Of a stretch of DNA of 64,000 nt, positions 35,901 to 45,340 are shown one piece after another. Made by a program: the position numbers and the translations under genes. Under the pieces are notes generated by a model that had not been told where the DNA came from, did no database searches, and saw only the letters and a list, made by a program, of their open reading frames with translations. The stretch is from Lysobacter antibioticus. Lineage in GTDB: Bacteria; Pseudomonadota; Gammaproteobacteria; Xanthomonadales; Xanthomonadaceae. The stretch's first letter is position 1; every line of letters starts with the position of its first letter. The stretch covers positions 62,001-126,000 of the forward strand of contig NZ_JMTZ01000014.1 in the NCBI RefSeq assembly GCF_000731095.1, in the 5' to 3' direction.

Positions 35901-38485
35901 ACGCGGTACATCCGAGTTATAGCCAGGTGCTGCAGGCCAAGGCCGCTCACCATCAGGCGGACGCGGCTTATGCGCAGGCCGAAGAGCGCCTGCGCGCACG
36001 CCTGGACACGCCTGCGGCCGCCGCCTGCCTGGCCACGCTCGACCAATGGACCAGCGCGTCGGCGGCCTCGCCGGTGCTGCGCGAGTTGCTCGAACGCTTA
36101 CGCGCGGCGCCGGACCCGCTCGCCCATGCCGCCCGCGAAGCCGAGTACGCCGCCCCGCTGGTGCGCCTGCAGGAGATCGTCGACGGTCGCCTCGACATGC
36201 CGAACAACGTAAGTCTCGGCGAGCTGGCGGAATGGACCCGCGACCTGCGCGAGAGCCTCGACGATTTGCCGGATTTCCTGCCGTCGCTGCGCGCGGTCCA
36301 TCAGGCCGGTCCGGCCTATGCGCACGCCATGCAGCAGGTCGATCTGCCGGCACCGCAACTCGAAGCCCTGGTCGCCGACGAGGCGCTGGCCCGCTTGTAC
36401 CGTGAGCAACCCGAACTCGCGCGCTTCGACGGCCGTACCCTGGCCGACGCAGCGCAGCGCGTCGCCCGCGCCGAGCGTCAGTTGCTCGAACGCAATGCCG
36501 CGGTGGTGCGGGCGACCCTGCACCGCAGCTTCCTCGAACACGTGCGCCAGTCCTCGCTGTCGGCCAGCCAGCTCGACAGCGACGGCAAGCTGTTCAAAAA
36601 ACGCTACGCGACCGGCCGGCGCGAGCTCGAACACGAGTTCGGCAAGAGCATGCGTTACCGCTCGATCCGCGAACTCGCCGGCGGCGATACCGGGCTGGTC
36701 GTCAACGACCTGAAACCGATCTGGCTGATGAGCCCGTTGTCGGTATCCGACACCTTGCCGCTCGCCGCCGATCTGTTCGATGTGGTGATCTTCGACGAAG
36801 CCAGCCAGATCCCGACCGAAGAAGCGGTGCCGGCGCTGAGCCGCGCGCGCCAGGCGGTGGTGGTCGGCGACGAGATGCAGTTGCCGCCGACCAGCTTCTT
36901 CTCCGCGGCCGGCGACGAGGACGACATGCAGGTCGTCGCCGAAGAGGACGGCGAGCGCATCGCGATCAATCTCGACGCCGACAGCCTGCTCAACCAGGCC
37001 GCGCGCAACCTGCCGGCGACCTTGCTGGCCTGGCATTACCGCAGCCGTCACGAGGCGCTGATCAGTTTCTCCAACGCCGCTTTCTACGATGGCCGCCTGA
37101 TCACCATCCCCGATCGCCGGCTCGATGCGCGCGTCGACGAGTCCTTGAGCGTACGCGCCGCCGAAGCGCAGGCCGCGGTGGCCGGCGTCGACGCGCTGCT
37201 GGCGCGGCCGATCAGCCACCACCGGGTCGAGGACGGCGTCTACGCCAACCGCTGCAACCTGGCCGAGGCGCGCTACATCGCCGGCCTGGTGCGCGAGCTG
37301 CTGCGCCGCGAGACCGGCCTGAGCCTGGGCGTGGTCGCCTTTTCCGAAGCGCAACAGGGCGAGATCGAATCGGCGCTGGAGGCCTTGGCGGCCGAGGACG
37401 CGGACTTCGCGATGCGCCTGGAGCGCGAGTACCTGCGCGAAGACGACGACCAGTTCTGCGGCTTGTTCGTCAAGAACCTGGAGAACGTACAGGGCGACGA
37501 ACGCGACCTGATCCTGCTGAGCATCTGCTACGCGCCCGGCGCCGACGGCCGTATGTTGATGAACTTCGGTCCGATCAACCAGCGCGGCGGCGAGAAGCGC
37601 CTCAACGTGATCTTCAGCCGTGCCAAGCACCGCATGGCGGTGGTCAGCACGATCCGCGCCGACGCGATCACCAACACCCACAACGACGGCGCCGCCGCCT
37701 TGCGCGCCTTCCTGCAGTTCGCCGAGGCCAGCGCGCGCGGCGAATCCGAACGCTCGCAGACCGTGCTGGGCGCCTTGAACCCCGGCGCCGAGCGGGCCTT
37801 CGCCAGTGCGCCGAAGCGCGACGCCTTCCGCGCCGCGCTGTTGCGCGCCCTGCGCGAACGCGGCCATGTCGTCCACGAACATGTCGGGCGCTCGCAGTTC
37901 CGCTGCGACCTGGGCATCGCCGACCCGGGCGGCGAAGGTTATGCGCTGGCGATCCTGCTCGATGCGCCCGATGTCGACGGCGAGGCGGTGCCCGTGGACG
38001 TGCGCGAACGCTATGTGTTCCGCCCCGGCATCCTGCGCGCCTTCGGTTGGCGGGTGATCGACCTGCCATCGAGCGAGTGGTTGCGCAACCCGCAGGCGAT
38101 GCTGGAACGCATCGAAGCCAGCATGCAGGCCGATCACGGTGCGGCCGAGGAAGCGCCGGCCGCTGATGCAGCCGTGGCCGACGATACCGCCAGCAAGGTC
38201 GAGACCGTTTCGATGCCGATGGACACGGCTGTGCCGGAGGCGGCCGTGTCGACGCCGACGGCCGCACCGGTCCTGCGCGAGTTCCTGCTGCAACAGGGGA
38301 GCTCGAACAAGTTCTGGCGCATCGGTCAGCACGAGGGCGAGATGACCGTGGTGTTCGGCCGGGTCGGCACGCGCGGGCAAACACTGATCAAGCAGTTCGA
38401 CACGCCGGAACGCGCCGAGCGCGAAGTCATCAAGCTGATCGAGGAAAAGCTGCGCAAGGGCTATACGGAGGCCGCGCTGGGCTGA
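32948..38485 (+). CDS. DUF4011-type SF1 helicase with nuclease-like and WGR domains
   Basis: 1845 residues. About 1-240 resemble a degenerate protein-kinase-like fold without catalytic residues. A DUF4011-like region follows (255-560, starting RDRLFDLSRRNRLLQF). The SF1 helicase core has Walker A GPPGTGKS (652-659), a long helical insertion (about 720-1220), Walker B VVIFDEAS (Asp1283, Glu1284), GDEMQLPPTSF and the late motif QGDERDLILLS. Residues about 1615-1720 match the restriction-endonuclease-like domain that ends many DUF4011 helicases (Asp1654; GILRAFGWRVIDLPSSEW). Residues 1779-1845 are a WGR domain, known from PARPs. Likely DNA or RNA processing, possibly anti-phage. Confidence 0.88.
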   Translation: MNEPENETLNGPANEPALPTQASSLRAVVEAQRGAGLATDDVLFLALPLFRTVAQLHAHGRVAALGADDIVQVAGQGLSLRAADGRLPRLELDAIRRLQPPPGSTLNIVGELRVTQDAAHGARVENLQTQRDAAQPIEHPVYLPGYTSWELALGHHDEIGDIFQLGQVLASLACGLDFDDGDDLELFAAQRQNLFRINPRLNPVLAAIVVEMTALNRHERATDLASIVRRLETYRDQPVSLDVERVLSGAQGEVSRRVAVLSHLRDRLFDLSRRNRLLQFRPTQASVNLTIASVPIVLQLGSIRPEQLCTWSGEFADEVIAGKAVSLHRWLRFEDQPYLPGALDRIAQETRRDRAEYGFSHLRLVVAFLRWHNLKEDPEQRMVSPLLWLPVELVRKKGVRDQYVIQCEDGEAEFNPALRHYLRQLYDIRLPETVDLQKVSLESIHADLAAQIRASEPGVELRLQRKPAIELIRRKAVQRLQQYQRRSGGRVRSDGQRPDFSYERDDYRPLGLALFRQHVQPSPLPLRGAVGAAPTPTPLHMSASADEVEHTTYALQDDNGHAYAWDFDLTQVTLANFNYRKMSLVRDYAQLIEEGAANPAFDKVFSIEPREVDIAAPPPIAPAEQWNVIASDATQTAAVALARGGRSFIIQGPPGTGKSQTITNLIADYAGRGQRVLFVCEKRAALDVVFHRLKQAGLDELCCLIHDSQTDKKAFVQNLREGYERWVAQPHQHERLSQSRAASLDELAGQLGRIEGYERGMTQMPERLACSVRSLLRRSIELPPMQAEIGAAERERLPDYAVWERNRESGERLRALMQERFGLDRLAGHPFARLSAGLLGDERAYAQTVACLDECEPLLDRLDAAFEDESSLLNPQRGLADAVQASSMARRLRDARLAAHPDLLDAGSTASAQLRRERDELDGLDRRRAEAGQGTVHWRAPFSVQDTEAALAIARRDEASLLRWLKPSWWRLRGVLSRSYDFAQHAVHPSYSQVLQAKAAHHQADAAYAQAEERLRARLDTPAAAACLATLDQWTSASAASPVLRELLERLRAAPDPLAHAAREAEYAAPLVRLQEIVDGRLDMPNNVSLGELAEWTRDLRESLDDLPDFLPSLRAVHQAGPAYAHAMQQVDLPAPQLEALVADEALARLYREQPELARFDGRTLADAAQRVARAERQLLERNAAVVRATLHRSFLEHVRQSSLSASQLDSDGKLFKKRYATGRRELEHEFGKSMRYRSIRELAGGDTGLVVNDLKPIWLMSPLSVSDTLPLAADLFDVVIFDEASQIPTEEAVPALSRARQAVVVGDEMQLPPTSFFSAAGDEDDMQVVAEEDGERIAINLDADSLLNQAARNLPATLLAWHYRSRHEALISFSNAAFYDGRLITIPDRRLDARVDESLSVRAAEAQAAVAGVDALLARPISHHRVEDGVYANRCNLAEARYIAGLVRELLRRETGLSLGVVAFSEAQQGEIESALEALAAEDADFAMRLEREYLREDDDQFCGLFVKNLENVQGDERDLILLSICYAPGADGRMLMNFGPINQRGGEKRLNVIFSRAKHRMAVVSTIRADAITNTHNDGAAALRAFLQFAEASARGESERSQTVLGALNPGAERAFASAPKRDAFRAALLRALRERGHVVHEHVGRSQFRCDLGIADPGGEGYALAILLDAPDVDGEAVPVDVRERYVFRPGILRAFGWRVIDLPSSEWLRNPQAMLERIEASMQADHGAAEEAPAADAAVADDTASKVETVSMPMDTAVPEAAVSTPTAAPVLREFLLQQGSSNKFWRIGQHEGEMTVVFGRVGTRGQTLIKQFDTPERAEREVIKLIEEKLRKGYTEAALG

Positions 38486-38593
38486 GCCGATGGAACGCTC
38501 CGATCCGCTGGTGCGGCACGGAGCCGGTTGAACCTCATCGGTTCAGGCCGCATCGTGAAGGTTCATTCCAACCGCCTCGTGCGCAGCCTTCCC

Positions 38594-39277
38594 ATGACCC
38601 AGCCCGCCTCCAACCCGACGCCGCGCGTCAAGATCGACTTCGTTTCCGACGTGGTCTGCCCCTGGTGCGCGGTCGGCCTGAAATCGCTGGAGCAAGCCAT
38701 CGCCCGGATCGGCGACGAGGTCGAGGTCGAACTGCATTTCCAGCCGTTCGAACTCAACCCGCAGATGGCGCCCGAAGGCGAGAGCATCGACGAGCATCTG
38801 GCGCACAAATACGGCCTGACCCCGCAGCAGCTCGCCCAGAACCGCGATGCCCTGCGCCAGCGCGGCGCCGCGGTCGGTTTCGAGTTCAACGCACGCGACC
38901 GCATCTACAACACCTTCGACGCCCACCGCCTGCTGCACTGGGCCGCCACCGAAGGCGCCGCCCAGGAACACGCGCTCAAGAACGCCCTGCTCAAGGCCTA
39001 TTTCACCGACAGCCAGGACGTGTCAGCCCACGACATCCTCGCCCGCGCTGCGGCCGAAGCCGGGCTCGACGAAGCGCGCGCCCGCGCGGTGCTGGCGTCC
39101 GACGAGTATGCCGACGACGTCCGCGAGCAAGAGCGCTTCTACCAAAGCCAGGGTATCCGCGCTGTGCCCTCGGTGATCATCAACGACCGCCATCTGATCC
39201 AGGGCGGCCAGCCGGTCGAACAGTTCGAAGCCGCGCTGCGGCAGATCGCGGGTTTGCCGGCGTCCGGCAAGGTCTGA
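38594..39277 (+). CDS. DsbA-family oxidoreductase (FrnE-like)
   Basis: 227 residues, cytoplasmic (no signal peptide). The thioredoxin-like active site is CPWC (22-25) in DFVSDVVCPWCAVGLKSLE, with a large helical insertion and the cis-Pro segment GIRAVPSVIINDRHLIQGGQP. FrnE-type proteins act as dithiol-disulfide isomerases. The start is the ATG at 38594; the frame opens at 38528 but those residues have no family match. Confidence 0.9.
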   Translation: MTQPASNPTPRVKIDFVSDVVCPWCAVGLKSLEQAIARIGDEVEVELHFQPFELNPQMAPEGESIDEHLAHKYGLTPQQLAQNRDALRQRGAAVGFEFNARDRIYNTFDAHRLLHWAATEGAAQEHALKNALLKAYFTDSQDVSAHDILARAAAEAGLDEARARAVLASDEYADDVREQERFYQSQGIRAVPSVIINDRHLIQGGQPVEQFEAALRQIAGLPASGKV

Positions 39278-39814
39278 TCGTCTCGGTGAGCAGGGGCGCG
39301 TATGCGTCTCTGTTCGTCGCATCCATCGACTGGCGCCATCCCGCTGGAATGGGATGGCGTCGTCGTTTGTCCCGTCTCGACGCCGTTTCCCGAGGCGCCA
39401 TCGACAGGGTCTGGCGAGTGACAACCATCTCGGTATCAATCATCGACCTGCCATCGGTCGTTACGCGGCCCGGACGCACGCCTTAAAGCCTTGTCTTGAT
39501 CCTGACCGATCCGTAGCATGCGCCTCGCGATCAGTACGGTCGCGACCCCTCTTTGCCAGCCCGGCTCTGCGCCTGCCAGCTTCTTTCTTGAGCCATGGCA
39601 ATCGTTGCGTAAGACTGAAACCCTGTTGCCCTTACACTAGCGGCTGTATTCGCTGCAGTAGTCGATAGAATTCCATTGCCGAATGCCAAGCTTCGGCAGG
39701 CCTCGTGCATACATGATTTCGTCTATAAGCCGATGTGGGGCTGATGCTCGACAGCGGCCGGTTAGTGGCTAACGCCTTCATCCATCCGGTCTTTTTTGAA
39801 TCTATTGGAAATTT
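39278..39814. other. 537-base region before the RHS gene
   Basis: No gene seen. It contains a hairpin just after the oxidoreductase gene and then becomes visibly less G+C-rich as it approaches the RHS gene. The RHS promoter should lie in the last 150 bases. Confidence 0.5.
39334..39366 (+). terminator. hairpin after the DsbA-like gene
   Basis: A 9-bp perfect stem CGCCATCCC (39334-39342) pairing with GGGATGGCG (39351-39359), followed by TCGTCGTTT. Probable terminator for the upstream gene. Confidence 0.55.
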
Positions 39815-42800
39815 ATGCTCAGGGATAGATTGCTCGCTGCTGTAGCCTTTTCTGCACTTGGATGGATCAGCGCGAGCGCCGAGGTATCGGCCCAGGAGAC
39901 TCAACATTATGGTCCGCCGTATCGGCATAACAGTTATGCGGATAATGGGCCTCATCCTTCGATTCCGGCGACGATAGAGGCGTGGTGGAACGATTGGAAA
40001 CGTGTTTGGCCGGGTTATGCCCATTGCGGCTACTCGTACAAACTGATGGATCCGAAAACCAATGGTGGGAAAGTCGTAAGCATGTCGCCCGGGCGGCCAT
40101 GCGGCGGTACCGCGTACGGGTTCGCGACGGCATATCCCTATAATCCAGACAAGAATCTTGGGCCCGAGAAGTGTTCTGCGCCGAAGACCCATTGCGGCAA
40201 TCCCATCAATGTCGCGATCGGCAATAAATATCAGAGGGAGGACGACCTGGATGCCGGGCCGTTGCTTTCTTTCTCACGCCACTACAACAGTCACGAATAC
40301 AGGACATTGCAGGAGATAGGCCGGAACTGGAGGCATACATATAGTTATCGTCTCCAGCACATGACCGACTCTTTGGGCCTACAGGCCGTAGTCCTTTCTC
40401 GGCCGGACGGCGCTGCCGTCGTTTTCGATTACGTGGCAGGCCAATGGCGTGCCGATGCTGACGTATTCGCAACGGTCGTTCGACGTGACGATTCCTCCGG
40501 TCAACTCGTGGGCTGGACTTACACCGCGCGCGATGGGCGTGAAGTCGAACAGTACGATCGGCTTGGGCGCCTCATTCTGATTTCGAGGGCGAATGGCATA
40601 TCTGTCGCGTTTACGTACAACGGAGGCATGGTCGTCACGAATACTCCGAGCGACTATTTGTTGACTCGTGTCCAATCTCAGGACGGCCGATCTCTCAATC
40701 TTCAGTACGACAGTAACCTTCGCGTCAGCAAGGTGCTGGACCCCGCGGGTGCCGAGTACGTTTACGCCTACGATACCTTGGGGCGCCTGGATAACGTGAC
40801 TTACCCAGGTGGCGCACAACGGCGTTACCACTACAACGAGACGGCCTATACGTCCGGGCTCAGCCTGCCGAATGCGCTGACTGGAATAACCCGCGAAGAC
40901 GGCCAGCGCTATGCGATTTTCACTTATGGCGCCGACGGGCGGGCTAAGTCTACCGAGCATGCCGGCGGTGTAGACAAGTTCTCATCGGAATACGCCGCCG
41001 ATGGCTCAGCGACCATCACCACGCCCGAGGGTAGCGTCGAGAAGCGACATTTCTCCACTTCTCTAGGCGTCAAGAAGGCATCCTCGATTCAGGAGCAATG
41101 TTCGGGTTGTGCCACTCGAACGACCAGTTACACCTACGATTCCAACGGATATGTGGATGTAAAGACCGATCCGCGCGGAGTGAAAACGGATTACGACCAT
41201 AATGTTCGCGGACTAACCGTGCAAAAAATAGAAGCCGCCAACGACGCCGCTGGTAGAAAGCGCACCGTTCAAACAGACTGGGATGCCATTTTTGCTGTTC
41301 CGACCGAGCAACGGGTCTATGATGCAAACGCTGCGTTGGTGCAGAAGACTACGTGGAGATACAACCCGCGTGGCCAGGCGATTGCGGTTGATCAAATAGC
41401 CCCGTCCTCTAATGAGGTGCGTACTACGGAGGCCGCCTATTGCGAGCAGGCCGACGTCGATGCCGGTACATGCGCCTTCATCGGCATGATCAAGTCCCAG
41501 AATGGTCCCCGAAACGACGTCTCGGATATCACCACGTACGACTACTACTCAGCTGACGCGCCGGGCTGCGCCACCGGCCCGGCAACATGTAACTATCGTA
41601 AAGGCGATCTACGCAAACTTACCAATGCCCTAGGCCAGTCGCGGGAAGTTCTGCGATACGATGCGGCCGGAAGAGTGCTTACGCTCATCGATGCCAATGG
41701 CATCGTGTCGGACTACGAGTACAACGTTCGTGGTTGGCTGGTGTCGCGCAAAGTCCGGGGCGCCAACGATGGCGTGGAAAGCGACGACGCGATTTTGCGA
41801 ATCGAGTACGAGCCTACCGGTTTGGTCAAGAAGCTTGTTCGGCCGGATGGCTCGTACCTTAGGTATGTATACGACGCCGCTCAGCGACTTACCGATGTCT
41901 ATGACGACGCGAATAACCGTATCCATTACACGCTGGATAATGCCGGAAACCGCATAAAAGAAGACACTACGGGAGTCGACGGCAGTCTCAAGCGGACGTT
42001 GTCCAGCATTTACGACCAACTGGGCCAGCTTGCGACATCGAAATCGGCTGATGGTTTCGGCACCGGCTATACCTACGATACCAATGGCAATGCCGACATC
42101 GCGACGGACGCTTTGGGGCGGAAAACCGATAACGACTACGATCCACTGAATCGGCTAGTCAAGACTCTGCAGGACGCGGGTGGCATCAACGCGAAGGTCG
42201 AGTACGGGTATGACGCCCTGGATCGGATCACGAAAGTCACAGACCCCAAGGGTCTGGACACTAGCTACAGCTACAACGAATTCGGCGATCAGACCCAGCT
42301 GTCGAGTCCCGATACCGGCGTCACGAACTACGGCTACAACGCCGCCGGTCAGGTCACCAGCAAGCAGGACGCGAACGACGCCCAGGCGCACACCTATACG
42401 TACGACGCCTTGGGTCGTGCCAAGACCGCGTCCTACGGCAGCGGTAACACGGACGTCGAGTACGACTACGACACCGTCAACTCGGTGTGCACGGCCGGCG
42501 AGACCTTCGCCATCGGGCGGGTCACCGCGATGCGCACCGAAGGCACCGAACTCAAGTACTGCTATGACCGTTTCGGTCAGGTCGTGCGCAAGGTGCAGTC
42601 GGTGGACGGTCAGAGTTTCACTTTGCGCTATGCCTACACCCTGGCTGGGCAACTGCAGACTCTGACCTATCCCGATGGCGCCGTCGCCGATTACGTTCGA
42701 GACAGCCAAGGTCGCGTGAACGCTATTGGCGTGACACCTGCTGGCGGCGTTCGGACCGTGCTGTTGAACAACGCAACTTATGAGCCCTTCGGCCCGATCG

Positions 42801-42982
42801 CGGGTTGGGCCTACGGCAACGGCCGCAGCCTGGCGCGCACCTACGACCAGGACTACCGCGCCAAGACGATTCTCGACAGCGCCGCCGGTGGCTTGTCGCT
42901 GGCTTATGGCTATAACGAAGTCGGCGAGCTGACCGAACTCAAGGACGGCCTGCAAAGCGCGTTCCTGGCCAAGTACGACTAA
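39815..42982 (+). pseudogene. RHS-repeat protein, N-terminal part, ended by a premature stop
   Basis: 1055 residues. Sec signal peptide (about 1-26), a region with paired Cys, then the DUF6531-like segment NPINVAIGNKYQREDDLDAGPLLSFSRHYNS and more than a dozen YD repeats (e.g. YDTLGRLDNVTYPGG, YDAAGRVLTLIDANG). RHS proteins form a closed beta shell that encapsulates a C-terminal toxin. The frame stops at a TAA (42980-42982), but the next codons continue the same repeat in the same frame (KYDYDTLGRLK). A 12-base duplication (AAGTACGACTA repeated, with one extra A) creates the stop. It may be a real pseudogene, recoding, or an assembly error. Confidence 0.8.
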
Positions 42983-44257
42983 AAGTACGACTACGACACC
43001 CTCGGTCGCCTCAAGATCACCCGCGACGGCCCGACCGGAACACCGTTGGAGACTTACGGTTACGACGCAACCGGCAACCGCACTAGCTTGCTGCACGCGG
43101 GCATCACTACCGACTACACCTACCCGAGCACCAGTCATCGTTTGAGCAACGTCGGCGGTGTCAGCCGCGGCTACGACGCGGTCGGCAACACCACCAGCAT
43201 CGGCGGCACGGCCAGGGAGTTCGTCTACAACGCCAACGACCGCATGAGCCAGGTCAAGCTGGCCGGCGTGGTGAAGGCTAGCTACCGTTACAACGCCAAG
43301 GGCGAGCGGGTCTCGCGGGCCGACAACGCCACCGGTGCGATCACCAGCTACACGCTGTACGACGAGGCGGGCCATTGGCTCGGCGATTACGACGCCAACG
43401 GCGCGACCAAGCAGCAAGTCATCTGGCTGGGCGACGCCCCGGTCGGCCTGATGGTCGGCGCCGGCGGCGCGCAGACCCTGCGTTACGTGCAACCCGACCA
43501 CCTGGGCACCCCGCGCGCGGTGATCGACCCGAGCCGCAACGTAGCGGTCTGGACCTGGGACGCCAAGGGCGAAGCCTTCGGCAACAACCCGCCGAACCAG
43601 GACCCGGATCAGGACGGTGCCGCGTTCGTGTTCGATATGCGGTTCCCGGGCCAACGCTTTGATGCGGCTACAGGGATGAGCTACAACTACTTCCGGGACT
43701 ACGATGCCGGTACCGGTCGGTATGTACAGAGTGATCCGATTGGCCTATTGGGTGGGCCGGGTACATATGCATATGCGAAATCAAGTTCTGCAAATCACAT
43801 CGATCCGCATGGGTTGTTGACCGTCACTGTCTACTACCGCGGTGGGGGAATGCAGGACTATCACTGGATGTATGTGCTGGATTTTAATCCACTTTCGCTG
43901 AAGGATTTGCCCGGGTGGGGAGGTCAGATCAGGAAGGCTGGAAATAGAATGGAAAGTCTTGTGGACGCTATCAAGCCAAACAGCGTTGGCCCCAAGCATC
44001 CTTGGAAAGACTATTTGGAGTGCGCGACGCTTGACTCGAAATTGAAGCGCGAATACGAAGCGGCAGGCTATTCGCGGGGGCAGGAACTTTCACGCGAAGA
44101 GGCTCTTTCACTACTGAATTCGATGTATCTCAGTCATCGTGAGATGGGCAGGCTCTACGGTCTGCCAAGCGCTATGTTAGATAGCGCTATTCAAGAGGGT
44201 AGTAGCAACTGGTTCAACTCTTCTCGGGGATGGATCTATGGATCACCAGAAAAATAG
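42983..44257 (+). pseudogene. RHS-repeat protein, C-terminal part with unrecognised tip
   Basis: In-frame continuation of the RHS core: KYDYDTLGRL and further YD repeats to the conserved core end DPIGLLGGPGTYAYAKSS...DPHGL near 43815. After it comes a tip of about 147 residues (TVTVYYRGGGMQDYHW... RGWIYGSPEK) that I do not recognise and which is lower in G+C than the core. The only start codons are weak (TTG at 43046), so this part may not be made unless the stop is bypassed. Tips of this kind are normally polymorphic toxins. The end overlaps the next gene by 20 bases. Confidence 0.75.
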
Positions 44258-44510
44258 GCGAGGCTATTTCTTTCGTATGATGTTGGCTGTTGGATTGACT
44301 TGGCTGGTGCTTACAATTCAAGGGCTGGCAATGCGAGCATTACACAGAATAGATCTGGAAATGGTCGTAACAATTGTAGTAGTTACATTTATTGCTTCAT
44401 TAGTCGCTGGTGCGATGGTTGCTATCTTCATCCGGAAGAACTTGCTGGCGATGGTCGTAATAAGTCAGTTGATTGGAATTGCACTGGTTGGATTTGTCGC
44501 CAGGGTTTGA
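44238..44510 (+). CDS. small three-segment membrane protein, candidate immunity protein
   Basis: 90 residues: a basic N-terminus (MDHQKNRRGYFFR), then three hydrophobic segments (MMLAVGLTWLVLTIQGLAM, MVVTIVVVTFIASLVAGAMVAIFI and LLAMVVISQLIGIALVGFVA). It starts inside the last 20 bases of the RHS tip, in another frame, as cognate immunity genes often do. No family recognised. A membrane location would suit protection from a toxin that acts in the periplasm or on membranes; this is inference. G+C is low for the window. Confidence 0.65.
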   Translation: MDHQKNRRGYFFRMMLAVGLTWLVLTIQGLAMRALHRIDLEMVVTIVVVTFIASLVAGAMVAIFIRKNLLAMVVISQLIGIALVGFVARV

Positions 44511-44632
44511 TTTGATTTTTTATGTGCACGGAGGCTATTAATTAAGAAGGGCAGGTGGCGCACGTATCTTTGGAATGAGTAACCTCCTTTTTTCTGGTGG
44601 GTGGGAGTGACGATCTTCATGGAGGACTTCAA

Positions 44633-45028
44633 ATGCGTGAGAGCACACGCCGCTATTGGGTGCTACTTGTGTTTGGCGTGTTCACCAGTACGCCCGTCCT
44701 ATCCATCATCAGGATGCTCTACTACTTCGCGATCGACCGGCAGCCCGAAATGTCGCCGATGATGTTCATCGTCTTTGCGCCTATCGTGGCTCTGCCTTTC
44801 ATGCTCGTCGCCGCTTTGGCCGAGCTCGTGGCAAGACGATTGCTGCCTCGGCTGAAACGACCAAGCTGGTTGTGGTCTTTGTTGATCGGCGCGTCCTACA
44901 CCTCGCCGCTGTTCGGGCTGATCGACACGCACTTGCTCGTGCTCTGTCTGTTGATCAATCCCGTCGTCATGCATGTCCTGCTCGCGCGGCGCGAGCGCGC
45001 TGACGCGCTCGACCGTTCACTCAGTTGA
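44633..45028 (+). CDS. small four-segment membrane protein
   Basis: 131 residues with four hydrophobic stretches (YWVLLVFGVFTSTPVLSIIRMLYYF, MMFIVFAPIVALPFMLVAALAELVA, WLWSLLIGASYTSPLFGLI and LLVLCLLINPVVMHVLLA). A good ribosome-binding site, GGAGG, lies at 44621. Unrecognised. It follows the candidate immunity gene by 122 bases and could be a second immunity protein, a remnant of another RHS cassette, or unrelated. Confidence 0.6.
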   Translation: MRESTRRYWVLLVFGVFTSTPVLSIIRMLYYFAIDRQPEMSPMMFIVFAPIVALPFMLVAALAELVARRLLPRLKRPSWLWSLLIGASYTSPLFGLIDTHLLVLCLLINPVVMHVLLARRERADALDRSLS

Positions 45029-45340
45029 TGGCTCGCCGCCGGTAGTCGCCCGCGGTCCCGCGTCACGGCGTCCGATGCCGGCATGGCTGCTCCGCCCGCA
45101 ATCCGGCCTTTGCCGACTCGGCCGAAAGCCCAAGCCCTCCCGATCGCTCGGCCTTGCCGAATGAGCGTTTTCGGCGCTGCTTTGCACAAAAACGCGCCGG
45201 AAGCCCGAAAAACGCATGGAAAACCCGCCTGAACGGGGTTGGGGCGGCTTGACCTGAGTCGGCTTAAAAAAGAGAATGATCGTTCATTCTTTGAAGTGGC
45301 CGCGGTCCGTCCGACCGCCACAACGTCCTGAGGCTCCCCC
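45029..45340. other. 312-base intergenic region upstream of the efflux operon
   Basis: No gene. The last 100 bases carry the promoter and palindromic operator described next; the rest shows only short G+C-rich inverted repeats. Confidence 0.6.
45249..45290 (+). promoter_or_regulatory. efflux operon promoter with TetR-type operator
   Basis: TTGACC (45249-45254) is followed after 17 bases by GAGAAT (45272-45277). The latter lies in the perfect palindrome AGAATGA-TCGT-TCATTCT (45273-45290; 7-bp arms), so a bound repressor would cover the -10 box. The TetR gene that closes this operon is the natural candidate to bind it. Confidence 0.65.

Noticed and set aside
32972-36046. Long minus-strand frame of 1024 codons, and a similar one at 36098-38380
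   Set aside because: Both are antisense to the helicase gene and show the same shadow composition without start signals or domains.
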